Shown here piece by piece: positions 18,668 to 30,270 of a stretch of DNA of 64,000 nt (position 1 is its first letter; the number at the start of each line of letters is the position of its first letter). The position numbers were made by a program, and so were the translations under genes. Source of the DNA: Allokutzneria sp. A3M-2-11 16 (GTDB lineage Bacteria > Actinomycetota > Actinomycetes > Mycobacteriales > Pseudonocardiaceae); contig NZ_JANAVO010000003.1 of assembly GCF_024213555.1 (NCBI RefSeq), positions 434,001-498,000 on the forward strand. Direction: 5' to 3'. A model generated the notes under the pieces. That model made no database searches, had not been told where the DNA came from, and saw only the letters and a program-made list of their open reading frames with translations.

Positions 18668-20980
18668 CTAGAAGGCGTTGCGGAGGCCGTCTGTGGGGGA
18701 CTGGGGGATCGGCGGCACGGTGGGCAGGGGGTCGAAGCCGAGCGGGCCGTCGTGGTTGACCGGGAACGTGGTCGGCAGGGTCCCGGTGGCCCGGGTGTAG
18801 GCGCACGCGACGGCGGCGTAGCTCGCGGCGACACCGAACTCCCCGGCGCCACCGGGCTGGCCGGTCGTCGGCGGCATCACGATGATCTCCACGTCCTTCG
18901 GCACGTTCCACTGGCGCGTGTAGAAGTAGTTGTCCCAGCTGCCTTCCAGGAAGTAGCCGTCCTTCAGGTGCAGGCTGGAGGTGAGCGCGAGCGCGATGCC
19001 GTCGCTGATCCCGCCCAGCATCTGGGCTTCGAGCCCGCGCGGGTTGACGGCGAGGCCCGCGTCGACGGCGAACACGACCTTGGTCACCCTGGGGCCGGTG
19101 CGGGCCGAGGGGATCTTCCGGTTCACCGTCGCCGGACGGCAGTCGATCTCCACGAGCGCGGCGGAGAATCCCTTGTACTCGGCGTGGACGGCGATGCCCT
19201 GCGCCATTCCGGCGGGCATCGCGCGACCCCAGTTGCCGACCTTGGCGACCTTGTCGAGCACGGCGCGCGCCCGGTGGTCCCGCGCGAACTCCTGGCGGAA
19301 CTTGTACGGGTCCTTGCCCATCTTGGCGGCGAGCTGGTCGACGAAGAGCTCCCGGGCGCAGCACACGTCGGGGGAGTAGATGTTGCGCATGCTGCCGGTG
19401 TTGAAGCCCTTGTTGACCTCGTTGAGCAGCTGGGTGGTGACGCCGAAGTTGTACGGCATGGTCTGGGTGAGCTGGAAAACGGTCTGGGAGAACGTGAAGT
19501 CGCCGACCGGGAGCTTGGCCGCGAGGGCGGTGATGATCTCCCCGAGGCCGTGGCCGAAGTCGGTGGACACGCTGGTGTGGCGGTGCTCGAAGGTCAGCAC
19601 GTTGCCCGCGGCGTAGGTGGCGCGCAGGCGGGAGGTGCACATCGGGTGCGTCCGGCCCTGGCGGAAGTCGTCGGTGCGGTGCCACATCAGCTTCACCGGC
19701 TTGCCGAGCGTGCGGGAGATCTCGGCGGCTTCGAGCGCGGCGTCGAAGAACAGCTTGCGGCCGAACGATCCTCCGCCCTCGGTGACGTGCACCCGCACCG
19801 CGTTCTGCGGTAAGCCGATCTTGGCCGCGATCGCCTGCTGCGCCACGATCGGCGACTTGAGGCTGCCCCAGATCTCGGCGCGGTCGCGGCGGACGTCGGC
19901 GATCGCGCAGTTGGGCTCCAGCGCGCTGTTGCTGCGGAAGGCGAAGGTGAACCCGGCGTCCAGGGTCTTGGCCAGCAGCGGCAGCGGCGGCACCACCAAG
20001 GGCAGCTCGGCGGCTTTGAGCTCGCGCAGCACGGAGGCGTCGCTCGCCCCGGCGGCGGTGCCCTTGCCCCAGTCGACGCGCAGGGCGCGGACCGCGTCGA
20101 CGCACTGGCCGAAAGTGCGGCCGCGCACCGCGACACCGGTGGAGATCGTGACCACGTCGGTGATCCCGGGCATCGCCCGCACCGCCGCGGCGTTGAGCAC
20201 CGACCGCACCTTGCCGTTGATCGTCGGGGGCCTGCACACCATCGTCGGCAGCGCGTTCGGAATCCGCAGGTCCATCGCGAACACCTTGCGCCCGGTGACG
20301 GCGTCGAGCGCGTCGATCCGGTTGTGCGGCTTGCCGATGACGGTGAACTCCGAGCGCGGCTTGAGGGTGACCGAGACCTGTTCGGTCCGCGTGCTCGCGG
20401 CGCGCTGCGCGAGTTCGCCGTAGGTCACGCTCTTCCCGCCGCCGCCGGTGATCACACCGAGCTTGCTGGTGAGGTTGGTGACCGTGTCCCCGAGGACGAT
20501 CGCCGCGGCCGCCAGCAGCCGTCCCTTGGCGATCGCGGCCGCGACCCGGATCGGGGTGTAGGTCGAGATCGTGGTGTTCGACGCCGCAGTCAGCTGGTTG
20601 AACAGCAGTTCGGGCCGCGAGTCGGCGAGCGTGATCTTGATCTTCTCGACCGGCAGGCCCAGTTCCTCGGCGATCAGCATCGCCGTCGAGGTGGTGACAC
20701 CCTGGCCGACCTCGGCGCGCGGCAACGCGAACGACGCCGTCCCGTCGGAGTGGACCTGCACGGTGATCAGGGCCGAGGTCGGCACCGCCGCGGTGCTCAG
20801 CAGGTCGTTGAGGTCGAACAGATCGGCGGGCGGCGGCAGGGTCGGGATCGCGGCGGCGGCCTCCGGGGCCACGGCCGACCCGCCCAGCTCCGCGGCGGCC
20901 ATCAAGGTCGGCGCGGCGAGTACATACCCGAGAAAACGGCGACGGTCCATTCCCTGCGGGGATCCACGGTGATCCGCCAT
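18668..20980 (-). CDS. Tat-exported molybdopterin-binding oxidoreductase large subunit (IorB-like)
   Basis: A 770-residue subunit of the isoquinoline 1-oxidoreductase beta type. The N-terminus has a Tat signal (MDRRRFLGYVLAAPTLMAAA). Family landmarks: PRAEVGQGVTTSTAMLIAEELG near residue 100, VTEGGGSFGRKLFFDAALEA in the middle, GISDGIALALTS, and GGAGEFGVAASYAAV near the C-terminus, holding the conserved catalytic Glu. The ATG at 20980 follows GAAGGAC; an internal ATG at 20950 is the alternative. It should hydroxylate an N-heterocyclic or aldehyde substrate outside the membrane. No XdhC-type maturation factor or dedicated transporter is nearby. Confidence 0.88.
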   Translation of the reverse strand: MADHRGSPQGMDRRRFLGYVLAAPTLMAAAELGGSAVAPEAAAAIPTLPPPADLFDLNDLLSTAAVPTSALITVQVHSDGTASFALPRAEVGQGVTTSTAMLIAEELGLPVEKIKITLADSRPELLFNQLTAASNTTISTYTPIRVAAAIAKGRLLAAAAIVLGDTVTNLTSKLGVITGGGGKSVTYGELAQRAASTRTEQVSVTLKPRSEFTVIGKPHNRIDALDAVTGRKVFAMDLRIPNALPTMVCRPPTINGKVRSVLNAAAVRAMPGITDVVTISTGVAVRGRTFGQCVDAVRALRVDWGKGTAAGASDASVLRELKAAELPLVVPPLPLLAKTLDAGFTFAFRSNSALEPNCAIADVRRDRAEIWGSLKSPIVAQQAIAAKIGLPQNAVRVHVTEGGGSFGRKLFFDAALEAAEISRTLGKPVKLMWHRTDDFRQGRTHPMCTSRLRATYAAGNVLTFEHRHTSVSTDFGHGLGEIITALAAKLPVGDFTFSQTVFQLTQTMPYNFGVTTQLLNEVNKGFNTGSMRNIYSPDVCCARELFVDQLAAKMGKDPYKFRQEFARDHRARAVLDKVAKVGNWGRAMPAGMAQGIAVHAEYKGFSAALVEIDCRPATVNRKIPSARTGPRVTKVVFAVDAGLAVNPRGLEAQMLGGISDGIALALTSSLHLKDGYFLEGSWDNYFYTRQWNVPKDVEIIVMPPTTGQPGGAGEFGVAASYAAVACAYTRATGTLPTTFPVNHDGPLGFDPLPTVPPIPQSPTDGLRNAF

Positions 20981-21088
20981 GACAGTCCTTCCCGAACCGG
21001 CAGGTGTATGGGGCGCAGTTGTACACCACACCGGCGCCGGTCGGAAGGAGTGACGAAAGGGACGCCCGCACTCGGACGTCCCCTTCGC

Positions 21089-22138
21089 TTACTTCTTGGC
21101 CTTCGCCTTGGCGGGCTTGGCCTTCTTCGGTTTCGCCGCTGGTTCCGGCGAAGCCTCGGCGGCCGGAGCGGGCTCCGCCTTCGGCTTGGCGGCCTTGGCG
21201 GGCTTCTTCGGTGCCGCGCGACCCCGGACCACCTTGGGCAGTGCCCGCAGCGTCTCCTCGTAGGTCTCGTCGGGGTCGAGCCTGCGCAGCTCCTCGGCGA
21301 GGCAGTCGCGGACCGGGCGCCGTTGCAGCGCGACGCGGCGGTCGGGCTGGCCGGGCTGGTCGAGCGTGCCGACCTTGCCGTCGGGGCGGATCAGCGCCAC
21401 GGCACCGGAGCGCCGCTCCAGCACCGCGGAGACGATGCCCTGGCCGGAGCTGGCCTTGGTGCGCGTCACCGGGATCTTCAGCCGCGCCGACAGCCACGCC
21501 GCGAGCAGGTCCGTCGACGGCGAGTCGGCCTCGCCGGAGACGGTGGCCGCGGTGACCTTCTCGTAGGGCGGCAGGTCCAGCGCGGCGGCCAGCAGGGCCC
21601 GCCACGAGGTCAGCCGCGTCCACGCCAGATCGGTGTCACCGTCCACATAGGACTCGCGACGCTGGTCGAGCGCCTTGATCGGGTTGCGCTCGGCGGCGGC
21701 GTCGGTGATCCGGCGCTGGGCCAGCGCGCCGATCGGGTCCTGGGACGGCTTCTCCGGGGACTCGAACGGCCACCACGCCACCACGGGTGCGTCGGGCAGC
21801 AGCAGCGGCACCACGCAGCTCGCGCCCTCGTCGGCCAGCGGGCCGTAGAGCCGCAGCACCACGACCTCGCTCGCCCCGGCGTCGCCGCCGACCCGGACCT
21901 GGGCGTCCAACCGCGCCGCGGCCTTGCGGGCGCCGCGGGCCAGCACGATCACCCGGCACGGGTGCTCGCGGCTGGCGTCGTTGGCCGCGTCGATGGCCTC
22001 CTCGGTGCGCGCGCCGTCGTCGGTGACGATGACCAGGGTGAGCACCCGGCCCAGGGCCACCGCCCCGCCCTGTTCGCGCAGCTCGACCAGTTTCTTGTTG
22101 ACCTGGGAGGTCGTGGTCGAGGGCAGGTCGATGATCAC
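21089..22138 (-). CDS. opcA: Glucose-6-phosphate dehydrogenase assembly/allosteric protein OpcA
   Basis: A 349-residue OpcA, required for active Zwf assembly in actinobacteria and cyanobacteria. Motifs: STTTSQVNKKLVELREQGGAVALGRVLTLVI at the start, RVIVLARG, LLLPDAPVVAWWPFESP and TRLTSWRALLAAALDLPP. The last 60 residues are a Lys/Ala/Pro-rich tail. I place the start at GTG 22138, giving MIIDLPSTTT, which matches the mycobacterial protein and makes a 4-base GTGA overlap with zwf; an in-frame TTG at 22150 is possible. It is the last member of the contiguous tkt-tal-pgi-zwf-opcA series. Confidence 0.94.
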   Translation of the reverse strand: MIIDLPSTTTSQVNKKLVELREQGGAVALGRVLTLVIVTDDGARTEEAIDAANDASREHPCRVIVLARGARKAAARLDAQVRVGGDAGASEVVVLRLYGPLADEGASCVVPLLLPDAPVVAWWPFESPEKPSQDPIGALAQRRITDAAAERNPIKALDQRRESYVDGDTDLAWTRLTSWRALLAAALDLPPYEKVTAATVSGEADSPSTDLLAAWLSARLKIPVTRTKASSGQGIVSAVLERRSGAVALIRPDGKVGTLDQPGQPDRRVALQRRPVRDCLAEELRRLDPDETYEETLRALPKVVRGRAAPKKPAKAAKPKAEPAPAAEASPEPAAKPKKAKPAKAKAKK

Positions 22139-23667
22139 GGGCGCCTCCAATGACGTCCGGAGCGGGCCATCATCGAGTCAGCGGACGCCGGGCCCCACGT
22201 GCCCGCCTTGTACTCCTCGGGACGGCCCTTCGCGGCCCAGTGCTTGAGCACCGGGTCGAGGATCTTCCAGGACAGCTCGACCTCGTCGTTCATCGGGAAC
22301 AGCGAGGGTTCGCCGAGCAGCACGTCCAGCAGCAGCCGCTCGTAGGCCTCCGGCGAGGACTCGGTGAACGCGTGGCCGTAGCCGAAGTCCATCGTCACGT
22401 CGCGGATCTGCATCGCGGTGCCGGGCACCTTCGAGCCGAACCGCAGCGTGATGCCCTCGTCCGGCTGCACCCGGATCACCAGGGCGTTCTCGCCCAGCTC
22501 CTCGGTGGCCGTGGAGTCGAACGGCAGGTGCGGGGCCCGCTTGAACACCACCGCGATCTCGGTGACGCGGCGGCCCAGCCGCTTGCCGGTGCGCAGGTAG
22601 AACGGCACCCCGGCCCAGCGGCGGGTGTTCACCTCCAGCTCCACCGCGGCGAAGGTCTCGGTGGCCGAGTCGGGGGCGAAACCGCCCTCCTCCAGCAGCC
22701 CCGGCACCTTCTGGCCGCCCTGCCACCCGCCGGTGTACTGGCCGCGGGCGGTGGTCTCGTCCAGCGGTCCGGCGGGCCGGGTCGCCGAGAGCACCTTGAC
22801 CTTCTCCGCCCGCAGCGCCGCCGGGTCGAAGGAGACGGGCTCCTCCATCGCGGTCAGCGCCAGCAGCTGGAGCAGGTGGTTCTGGATCACATCGCGCGCC
22901 GCGCCGATGCCGTCGTAGTAGCCCGCGCGACCGCCGAGGCCGATGTCCTCGGCCATGGTGATCTGCACGTGGTCGACGTAGTTGGAGTTCCAGATCGGCT
23001 CGAACAGCTGGTTCGCGAAGCGCAGCGCCAGGATGTTCTGCACCGTCTCCTTGCCGAGGTAGTGGTCGATGCGGAACACCGAGTCCTCGGGGAAGACCTC
23101 GTTCACCACGCGGTTGAGGTCCTTGGCGGTGGCCAGGTCCGAACCGAACGGCTTCTCGATCACCACGCGGCGCCACTGGTCCGGGTTCTGCGCCGACAGG
23201 CCGGAGCGGGCCAGCTGGCGGCAGACCGCCGGGAACGCGCCCGGCGGGATGGACAGGTAGAACGCGTGGTTGCCGCCGGTGCCGCGGACCCGGTCCAGGT
23301 CGCCGATGGTCTCGACCAGCTTGTCGAATGCCTCGTCGTCGTCGAAGCTGCCCTGCACGAAGCGGCAGCCCTCGGCGAGAGAGTCCCAGACCTCCTGCCG
23401 GAACGGCGTCCGGGCGTGCTGCTTGACCGCCTCGTACACCACCTGCTCGAAGTCCTGGTCGGCCCACTCCCGCCGGGCGAAGCCGGTGAGCGCGAAGCCC
23501 GGCGGCAGCAGCCCCCGGTTGGCCAGGTCGTAGATGGCGGGCATCAGCTTCTTGCGGCTGAGGTCACCGGTCACGCCGAAGATCACCAGGCCGCAGGGCC
23601 CGGCGATCCTGGGAAGTCGCTTGTCCCGCTCGTCGCGCAGCGGGTTGCGCCAGGTTTTGGCACTCAC
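22135..23667 (-). CDS. zwf: Glucose-6-phosphate dehydrogenase
   Basis: A 510-residue enzyme catalysing the first step of the oxidative pentose-phosphate path and supplying NADPH. The coenzyme motif is VIFGVTGDLSRKKLMPA near residue 27, the substrate and catalytic signature is RIDHYLGKETVQN near residue 195 (catalytic His downstream), with VIEKPFGSD and PFYLRTGKRL. It ends with KAGTWGPASADSMMARSGRHW. The GTG at 23667 overlaps the pgi stop by four bases. Confidence 0.97.
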   Translation of the reverse strand: MSAKTWRNPLRDERDKRLPRIAGPCGLVIFGVTGDLSRKKLMPAIYDLANRGLLPPGFALTGFARREWADQDFEQVVYEAVKQHARTPFRQEVWDSLAEGCRFVQGSFDDDEAFDKLVETIGDLDRVRGTGGNHAFYLSIPPGAFPAVCRQLARSGLSAQNPDQWRRVVIEKPFGSDLATAKDLNRVVNEVFPEDSVFRIDHYLGKETVQNILALRFANQLFEPIWNSNYVDHVQITMAEDIGLGGRAGYYDGIGAARDVIQNHLLQLLALTAMEEPVSFDPAALRAEKVKVLSATRPAGPLDETTARGQYTGGWQGGQKVPGLLEEGGFAPDSATETFAAVELEVNTRRWAGVPFYLRTGKRLGRRVTEIAVVFKRAPHLPFDSTATEELGENALVIRVQPDEGITLRFGSKVPGTAMQIRDVTMDFGYGHAFTESSPEAYERLLLDVLLGEPSLFPMNDEVELSWKILDPVLKHWAAKGRPEEYKAGTWGPASADSMMARSGRHWRRP

Positions 23668-25307
23668 AGCGAGTCCTGCACCGCCTTCACCAGGTGGACC
23701 AGGCCCTCTGCCCGGTCGGTGAGGTGCAGGCGCAGCACCGGACGCCCGTGCTCGGCGAGCACCTGTCCGTCGCCGAGCGCCTGCGCCTTCTGCAGCACGC
23801 CAAGGGTGTACGGGCGGTCCGGCACCTCCAGGTCCTCCGGCGAGTAGCCGGTGATCTGCAGGAACACGCCGTTCTGGTGGCCGCCCTTGTGGTACTGGCC
23901 CGTGGAGTGCAGGAACCGGGGGCCCCATCCGAAGGTGGTCTGCAACCCGGTGCGCCGCGCGATCTCCTTGCGCAGCAACGCGATCGACGCGTCGTCGAGC
24001 CGGTCCAGGTAGGCCTGGATCGACAGGTAGCCGTGCTCCGGGGCCGCGTCGACGAGCGCCTTCAGCGCCGCCCCGACGGTCTCGGTCTCCGGCGCGAACA
24101 GCTTGTCCGCCCAGCCCGCCGCCTCGCCCGCGAGCCCGGAGGCGTAGACGTCGATCGGACCGTCCGAAATGGCCGGTGCCGCCGTCGTCTCGTCCGCGGG
24201 CGCGTCGAGCAGCGCGCGCGCCGCCTTCTTCGCGGCCTCGACATCGGGCTGGTCGAACGGGTTGATCCCGAGCAGCCTGCCCGCGGCCGCGGTCGCGTAC
24301 TCCCACAACAGGAACTGGCCGCCGAGCGAGCCCGCGACCGCGATGGCCGCGGCGCCGCCGACACCGCCGATGCTGACCGCCGTCGCGTCCTCACCGGCGT
24401 CGGCGAACCCGGGCGCGTCGATGCCCTCGACCGCGACCGGCAGCAGGCCGGTGCCCTCCTTGCCGGTGGACTCGGCGATCAGCTGCTCCGCCCAGTCGGC
24501 GAAGCCCTTGATGCCCGAGTCGGCATCGGCGATGACGACCTTCTCCGCACCGCGCGCGTGCGCGGCGGCGAAGACGGAAGCCAGCAGCAGCGCCGGGTTC
24601 TCCGCGGAGTCCGCCGACAGTGACGGAGCAGCCGAAGCGGCGTCGTCGAGCAGCGTCGCGATGTCCGCACCGGCCAGACCGCTCGGCACCAGGCCGAAAG
24701 CGGTCAGCGCCGAGTAGCGGCCACCCACGTGCGGGTCGGCCAGGAACACCTTGCGGTAGCCCGCCTCCGCCGACGCCTTCGCCAGCGGCGAGCCCGGGTC
24801 GGTGACCACGACGATGCGCGAGGCAGCGTCGATCCCCTTGTCCCGGAACGCCTTTTCGAACACGCGGCGGTGGCTGTCGGTCTCCACCGTGCCGCCGGAC
24901 TTCGAGGAGACCACGAGCACGGTGCGCTCCAGGTCCCCGGCGAGCGCGTCCGCCACCTGCGCGGGGTCGGTGGTGTCCAGCACGACCAGGTTGACTCCAG
25001 CGGTCGCGCAGATCACCTCCGGCGCCAGGGACGAGCCGCCCATGCCCGCGAGCACGACCCGGTCCACGCCCTCGCCGTGCAGTTCGGCGCGCAGCGCGTC
25101 GATCTCGGCGAGCAGCGGGCGGGAGGTCTCGTGCAGCGTGGTCCAGGACAGCCGGATGGACGCCTCCGGCTCGGCGGCCGGACCCCACAGCGTGGCGTCC
25201 CGTGCGGTCAGCTTGCTCGCGAACTGGTCGGAGACCAGCCTGTCCACCAGCGGAGCGGCCTCAGCCATCAGTCCACTGTGGACGAGTGTGACCGAAATGT
25301 CAGTCAT
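23664..25307 (-). CDS. pgi: Glucose-6-phosphate isomerase
   Basis: A 547-residue isomerase of the actinobacterial/cyanobacterial SIS-domain type, linking glycolysis to the pentose-phosphate path. Landmarks: VVLAGMGGSSLAPEVI near residue 84, VVSSKSGGTVETDSHRRVF, VGGRYSALTAFGLVP and GINPFDQPDVEAAK, with the C-terminal QYHKGGHQNGVFLQI. It lies between tal and zwf and is tied to zwf by a GTGA overlap; tal ends 1 base before it. Confidence 0.93.
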   Translation of the reverse strand: MTDISVTLVHSGLMAEAAPLVDRLVSDQFASKLTARDATLWGPAAEPEASIRLSWTTLHETSRPLLAEIDALRAELHGEGVDRVVLAGMGGSSLAPEVICATAGVNLVVLDTTDPAQVADALAGDLERTVLVVSSKSGGTVETDSHRRVFEKAFRDKGIDAASRIVVVTDPGSPLAKASAEAGYRKVFLADPHVGGRYSALTAFGLVPSGLAGADIATLLDDAASAAPSLSADSAENPALLLASVFAAAHARGAEKVVIADADSGIKGFADWAEQLIAESTGKEGTGLLPVAVEGIDAPGFADAGEDATAVSIGGVGGAAAIAVAGSLGGQFLLWEYATAAAGRLLGINPFDQPDVEAAKKAARALLDAPADETTAAPAISDGPIDVYASGLAGEAAGWADKLFAPETETVGAALKALVDAAPEHGYLSIQAYLDRLDDASIALLRKEIARRTGLQTTFGWGPRFLHSTGQYHKGGHQNGVFLQITGYSPEDLEVPDRPYTLGVLQKAQALGDGQVLAEHGRPVLRLHLTDRAEGLVHLVKAVQDSL

Positions 25308-25308
25308 C

Positions 25309-26417
25309 TCAACCCTTCGCTCGGCCGAGTTGGTCGGTCACCGTCTCCAGCAGCTCGGCCCAGGACTTCTCGAACTTGTCCACGCCCTCGGTCTCCAGGG
25401 TCACGAAGACGTCGTCGAGGTCGATGCCCGCGTCGGCCAGGGCGTCGAAGACCTCCTGGGCCGACTCGGCGGTGCCGGTGACGGTGTCGCCGGTGATCTT
25501 GCCGTGGTCGGCGACCGCGTGCAGCGTTTTCTCCGGCATCGTGTTGACGACACCCGGCGCGACCAGCTCGTCGACGTAGCGGGTGTCGGAGTAGTTCGGG
25601 TCCTTCACGCCGGTGGAGGCCCACAGCGGGCGCTGCGGGCGGGCGCCCGACTCGGCCAGCGCGGTCCACCGCGGTGAGGCGAAGACGTCCTCGTAGGCGG
25701 AGTAGGCCAGCCGCGCGTTGGCGATGGCGGCCTGCCCGCGCAGCGCCTCGGCCTCCGGGGTGCCCAGCTCGCCGATCCGCTTGTCGATCTCACTGTCCAC
25801 ACGGGACACGAAGAACGAGGCGACGGAGGCGATCGCGGACAGGTCGTGGCCGTTGGCCTTGGCCTGCTCCAAGCCCTCCAGGAACGCGTCCATCACCGCG
25901 CGGTAGCGCTCCACCGAGAAGATCAGCGTCACGTTCACGCTGATGCCCTCGGCCAGCGCCTTGGTGATCGCGGGCAGACCGGCGACGGTGGCCGGGATCT
26001 TCACCATCAGGTTCGGCCGGTCCACCGCCTTCCACAGCTCCTGCGCCTCGGCCGCGGTGGCGTCGGTGTCGTGCGCCAGCCGCGGGTCCACCTCCAGGGA
26101 GACCCGGCCGTCGAGGCCGTTGCTGGCCTCCCAGGTGGCGCGGAAGACGTCGCAGGCGTGCCGCACGTCGGCGGTGGTGATCTCGCGGACCGCCTGGTCC
26201 ACGGACGCGCCGCGACCGGCCAGCTCGGCGACCTGCTTGTCGTAGGCGCTGCCCTTGGACAGCGCGCCCGCGAAGATCGTCGGGTTGGTGGTCACGCCGA
26301 CCACCGAGGACTCGTTGATCAGCTCGACCAGGTTGCCGGACTCCAGGCGCTCGCGCGAGAGGTCGTCCAGCCAGATCGAGACACCGGCCTCGCTCAGTGC
26401 GATGAGGTTGGGATTAC

Positions 26418-26421
<4 letters not shown>
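25309..26421 (-). CDS. tal: Transaldolase
   Basis: A 370-residue transaldolase moving a three-carbon unit between pentose-phosphate sugars. The Schiff-base lysine is in [16 protein letters not shown] near residue 142. The N-terminal signature is [14 protein letters not shown] and [33 protein letters not shown] follows the active site. The length fits the longer actinobacterial class. The GTG at 26421 overlaps the tkt stop by four bases. Confidence 0.97.
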
Positions 26422-28514
<2,093 letters not shown>

Positions 28515-28806
28515 GGACGCTGTCCCACTTTCGCTTGAGGTTCCGCAAGGTCGCGCGCGAGGAGGGCGGAGCGTTGCCGCGGGTGAACTCAAGCGCTGTC
28601 CGCCCGGCGTGACGCACGTTCTCCCTCGTCCACCGATCAGCCTAGTAGTGGGCGGTGGCGAACGTCGCTTAAGGCACGTCACACGACCCCCCGCGCGCGT
28701 CGCTTCTGTAGCGTGCCTACCATTTGGGTGACCCGCGTTCCCCGGGTCGAAACCGATCTGATTCGAGGAGCCCCATGCCGCCGGTGATCGTTGCGGAGGG
28801 GACGCG

Positions 28807-29757
28807 ATGAGCATCACCGCTGACGCGTCGGCCCGGAGCCACCACCGCCCGCGGCCGGACTGGAAGAACAGCCTTCGCGCCTACGTGGCCCTCACCAAGC
28901 CGCGCGTGATCGAACTGCTGCTGGTGACCACGATCCCGGCGATGCTGCTGGCCCAGCGGGGTCTGCCGTCGCCGCTGCTGGTGCTCACCACCCTCGTCGG
29001 CGGGATCATGGCCGCGGGCAGCGCCAACGCGCTCAACTGCGTCGCCGACGCCGATATCGACGCGGTGATGAAGCGGACCAAGGCCCGCCCGCTCGCGACG
29101 CACTCGGTGCCCCGGCGCAACGCGTTGGTCTTCGGCGTCCTGATGGGGCTCGGGTCCTTCGGCTGGTTCTTCGCGACGACCAACCTGCTGGCCGCGGTGC
29201 TCGCGGTGGCCACGATCCTGTTCTACGTCTTCGTCTACACCTTGGTCCTCAAGCGGCGCACCGCGCAGAACATCATCTGGGGCGGCGCGGCGGGCTGCAT
29301 GCCCGTGGTGATCGGCTGGGCCGCGGTGACCGGCACCGTGGAGTGGCCCGCCTTCGTGATGTTCGGCGTGATCTTCTTCTGGACGCCGCCGCACACGTGG
29401 GCGCTGGCGATGAAGTTCAGCGACGACTACCGGGCCGCTGGCGTGCCGATGCTGCCCGCCGTCGCCGAGCCCGCCTACGTCACCCGGCAGATCGTGATCT
29501 TCACCTGGCTCATGGTCGCCTGGTCGCTGCTGCTGGTCCCGGCGGCCAGCTGGCTCTACCTGGCCGCGGCCGTGGTGGCGGGCGTCTGGTTCGCCGTGCT
29601 GACCCACCGCCTGCACGGCCAGGTCCGGCGCGGGGAGAAGGCCAACCCGATGCGCCTGTTCCACATGTCCAACACCTACCTGATGCTGGTGTTCGTGGCC
29701 CTCGCGGTGGATTCCGCGATCGGCCTCCCGGTGCTGAACTGGCCCTGGGCCTGGTAA
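28807..29757 (+). CDS. ctaB: Protoheme IX farnesyltransferase
   Basis: A 316-residue UbiA-type prenyltransferase that makes heme O for the cytochrome oxidase. The first Asp-rich motif is [19 protein letters not shown] near residues 75-93; the second region is [18 protein letters not shown] near residue 205. About eight or nine transmembrane helices can be drawn. ctaB divergent from tkt is a conserved actinobacterial arrangement. The gap 28515-28806 holds both promoters; TAGCGT and TACCAT near 28710-28722 are candidate -10 boxes. Confidence 0.95.
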   Translation: MSITADASARSHHRPRPDWKNSLRAYVALTKPRVIELLLVTTIPAMLLAQRGLPSPLLVLTTLVGGIMAAGSANALNCVADADIDAVMKRTKARPLATHSVPRRNALVFGVLMGLGSFGWFFATTNLLAAVLAVATILFYVFVYTLVLKRRTAQNIIWGGAAGCMPVVIGWAAVTGTVEWPAFVMFGVIFFWTPPHTWALAMKFSDDYRAAGVPMLPAVAEPAYVTRQIVIFTWLMVAWSLLLVPAASWLYLAAAVVAGVWFAVLTHRLHGQVRRGEKANPMRLFHMSNTYLMLVFVALAVDSAIGLPVLNWPWAW

Positions 29758-29826
29758 CCCCTTGCGGGGGCCGGTGGTCGCCGGGCACCATGGAAACACC
29801 AAGATCAACTCTATCTGGGTGGGCAC

Positions 29827-30243
29827 ATGACCAGCGTGGACGTCAGCTACCGCAGTGAGGTCGGCGGCAGGTGGCTGGAGCACCTGGAACGGATCAACGC
29901 CACGCTCTTCGACCGGATGCTGGCCGGGCGGCTGCCCGAGGTCGGCAAGCACGGCGCGATCATCCGGCACCGGCACCGCCCGGTCGACGACCGCGACCCC
30001 TCCGAGCGCGAGCTGATCTTCGGCGTGCGCAACGGCCGCGCCGCGCTGTACTACACCGACGAGACCGGCGCCTGGTACAGCCGCGGCCCGACCCCGGCCT
30101 CCCCGGACGAGCTCGTCTACGCCGACCTGGAGTTCCCGGCGCACTGCGAGATCTCGCTGATCAACCTCGCGCACGCGCTCGCCGAGTTCTTCGACACCCA
30201 GACCCGCCCCTCCTGCGTCTCCTGGCAGGAAGCCGACTTCTAA
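29827..30243 (+). CDS. Orphan Imm1-family immunity protein
   Basis: A 138-residue protein matching the Imm1 pattern: a mid-protein GVRNGRAALYYTDETGAWYSRG, an acidic ADLEFPAHCEISL, and the C-terminal HALAEFFDTQTRPSCVSWQEA, which aligns with VHEFAATGNRPETIAWQQ of the Imm1 protein at 54921. Imm1 proteins neutralise several classes of polymorphic toxin, including deaminases. No toxin gene adjoins it, so it may protect against toxins from competing strains. It is followed by a 17-base-pair hairpin and an array of small palindromes. ATG 29827 is the only reasonable start. Confidence 0.7.
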   Translation: MTSVDVSYRSEVGGRWLEHLERINATLFDRMLAGRLPEVGKHGAIIRHRHRPVDDRDPSERELIFGVRNGRAALYYTDETGAWYSRGPTPASPDELVYADLEFPAHCEISLINLAHALAEFFDTQTRPSCVSWQEADF

Positions 30244-30270
30244 CCCCACCCCACCCTCCCGTTGACGTAC

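Noticed and set aside
17781-21623. A 1280-codon open frame on the minus strand
   Set aside because: It overlaps the molybdenum hydroxylase and opcA genes in another frame; the product is arginine-rich and without motifs. Absence of stops here is an effect of high GC.
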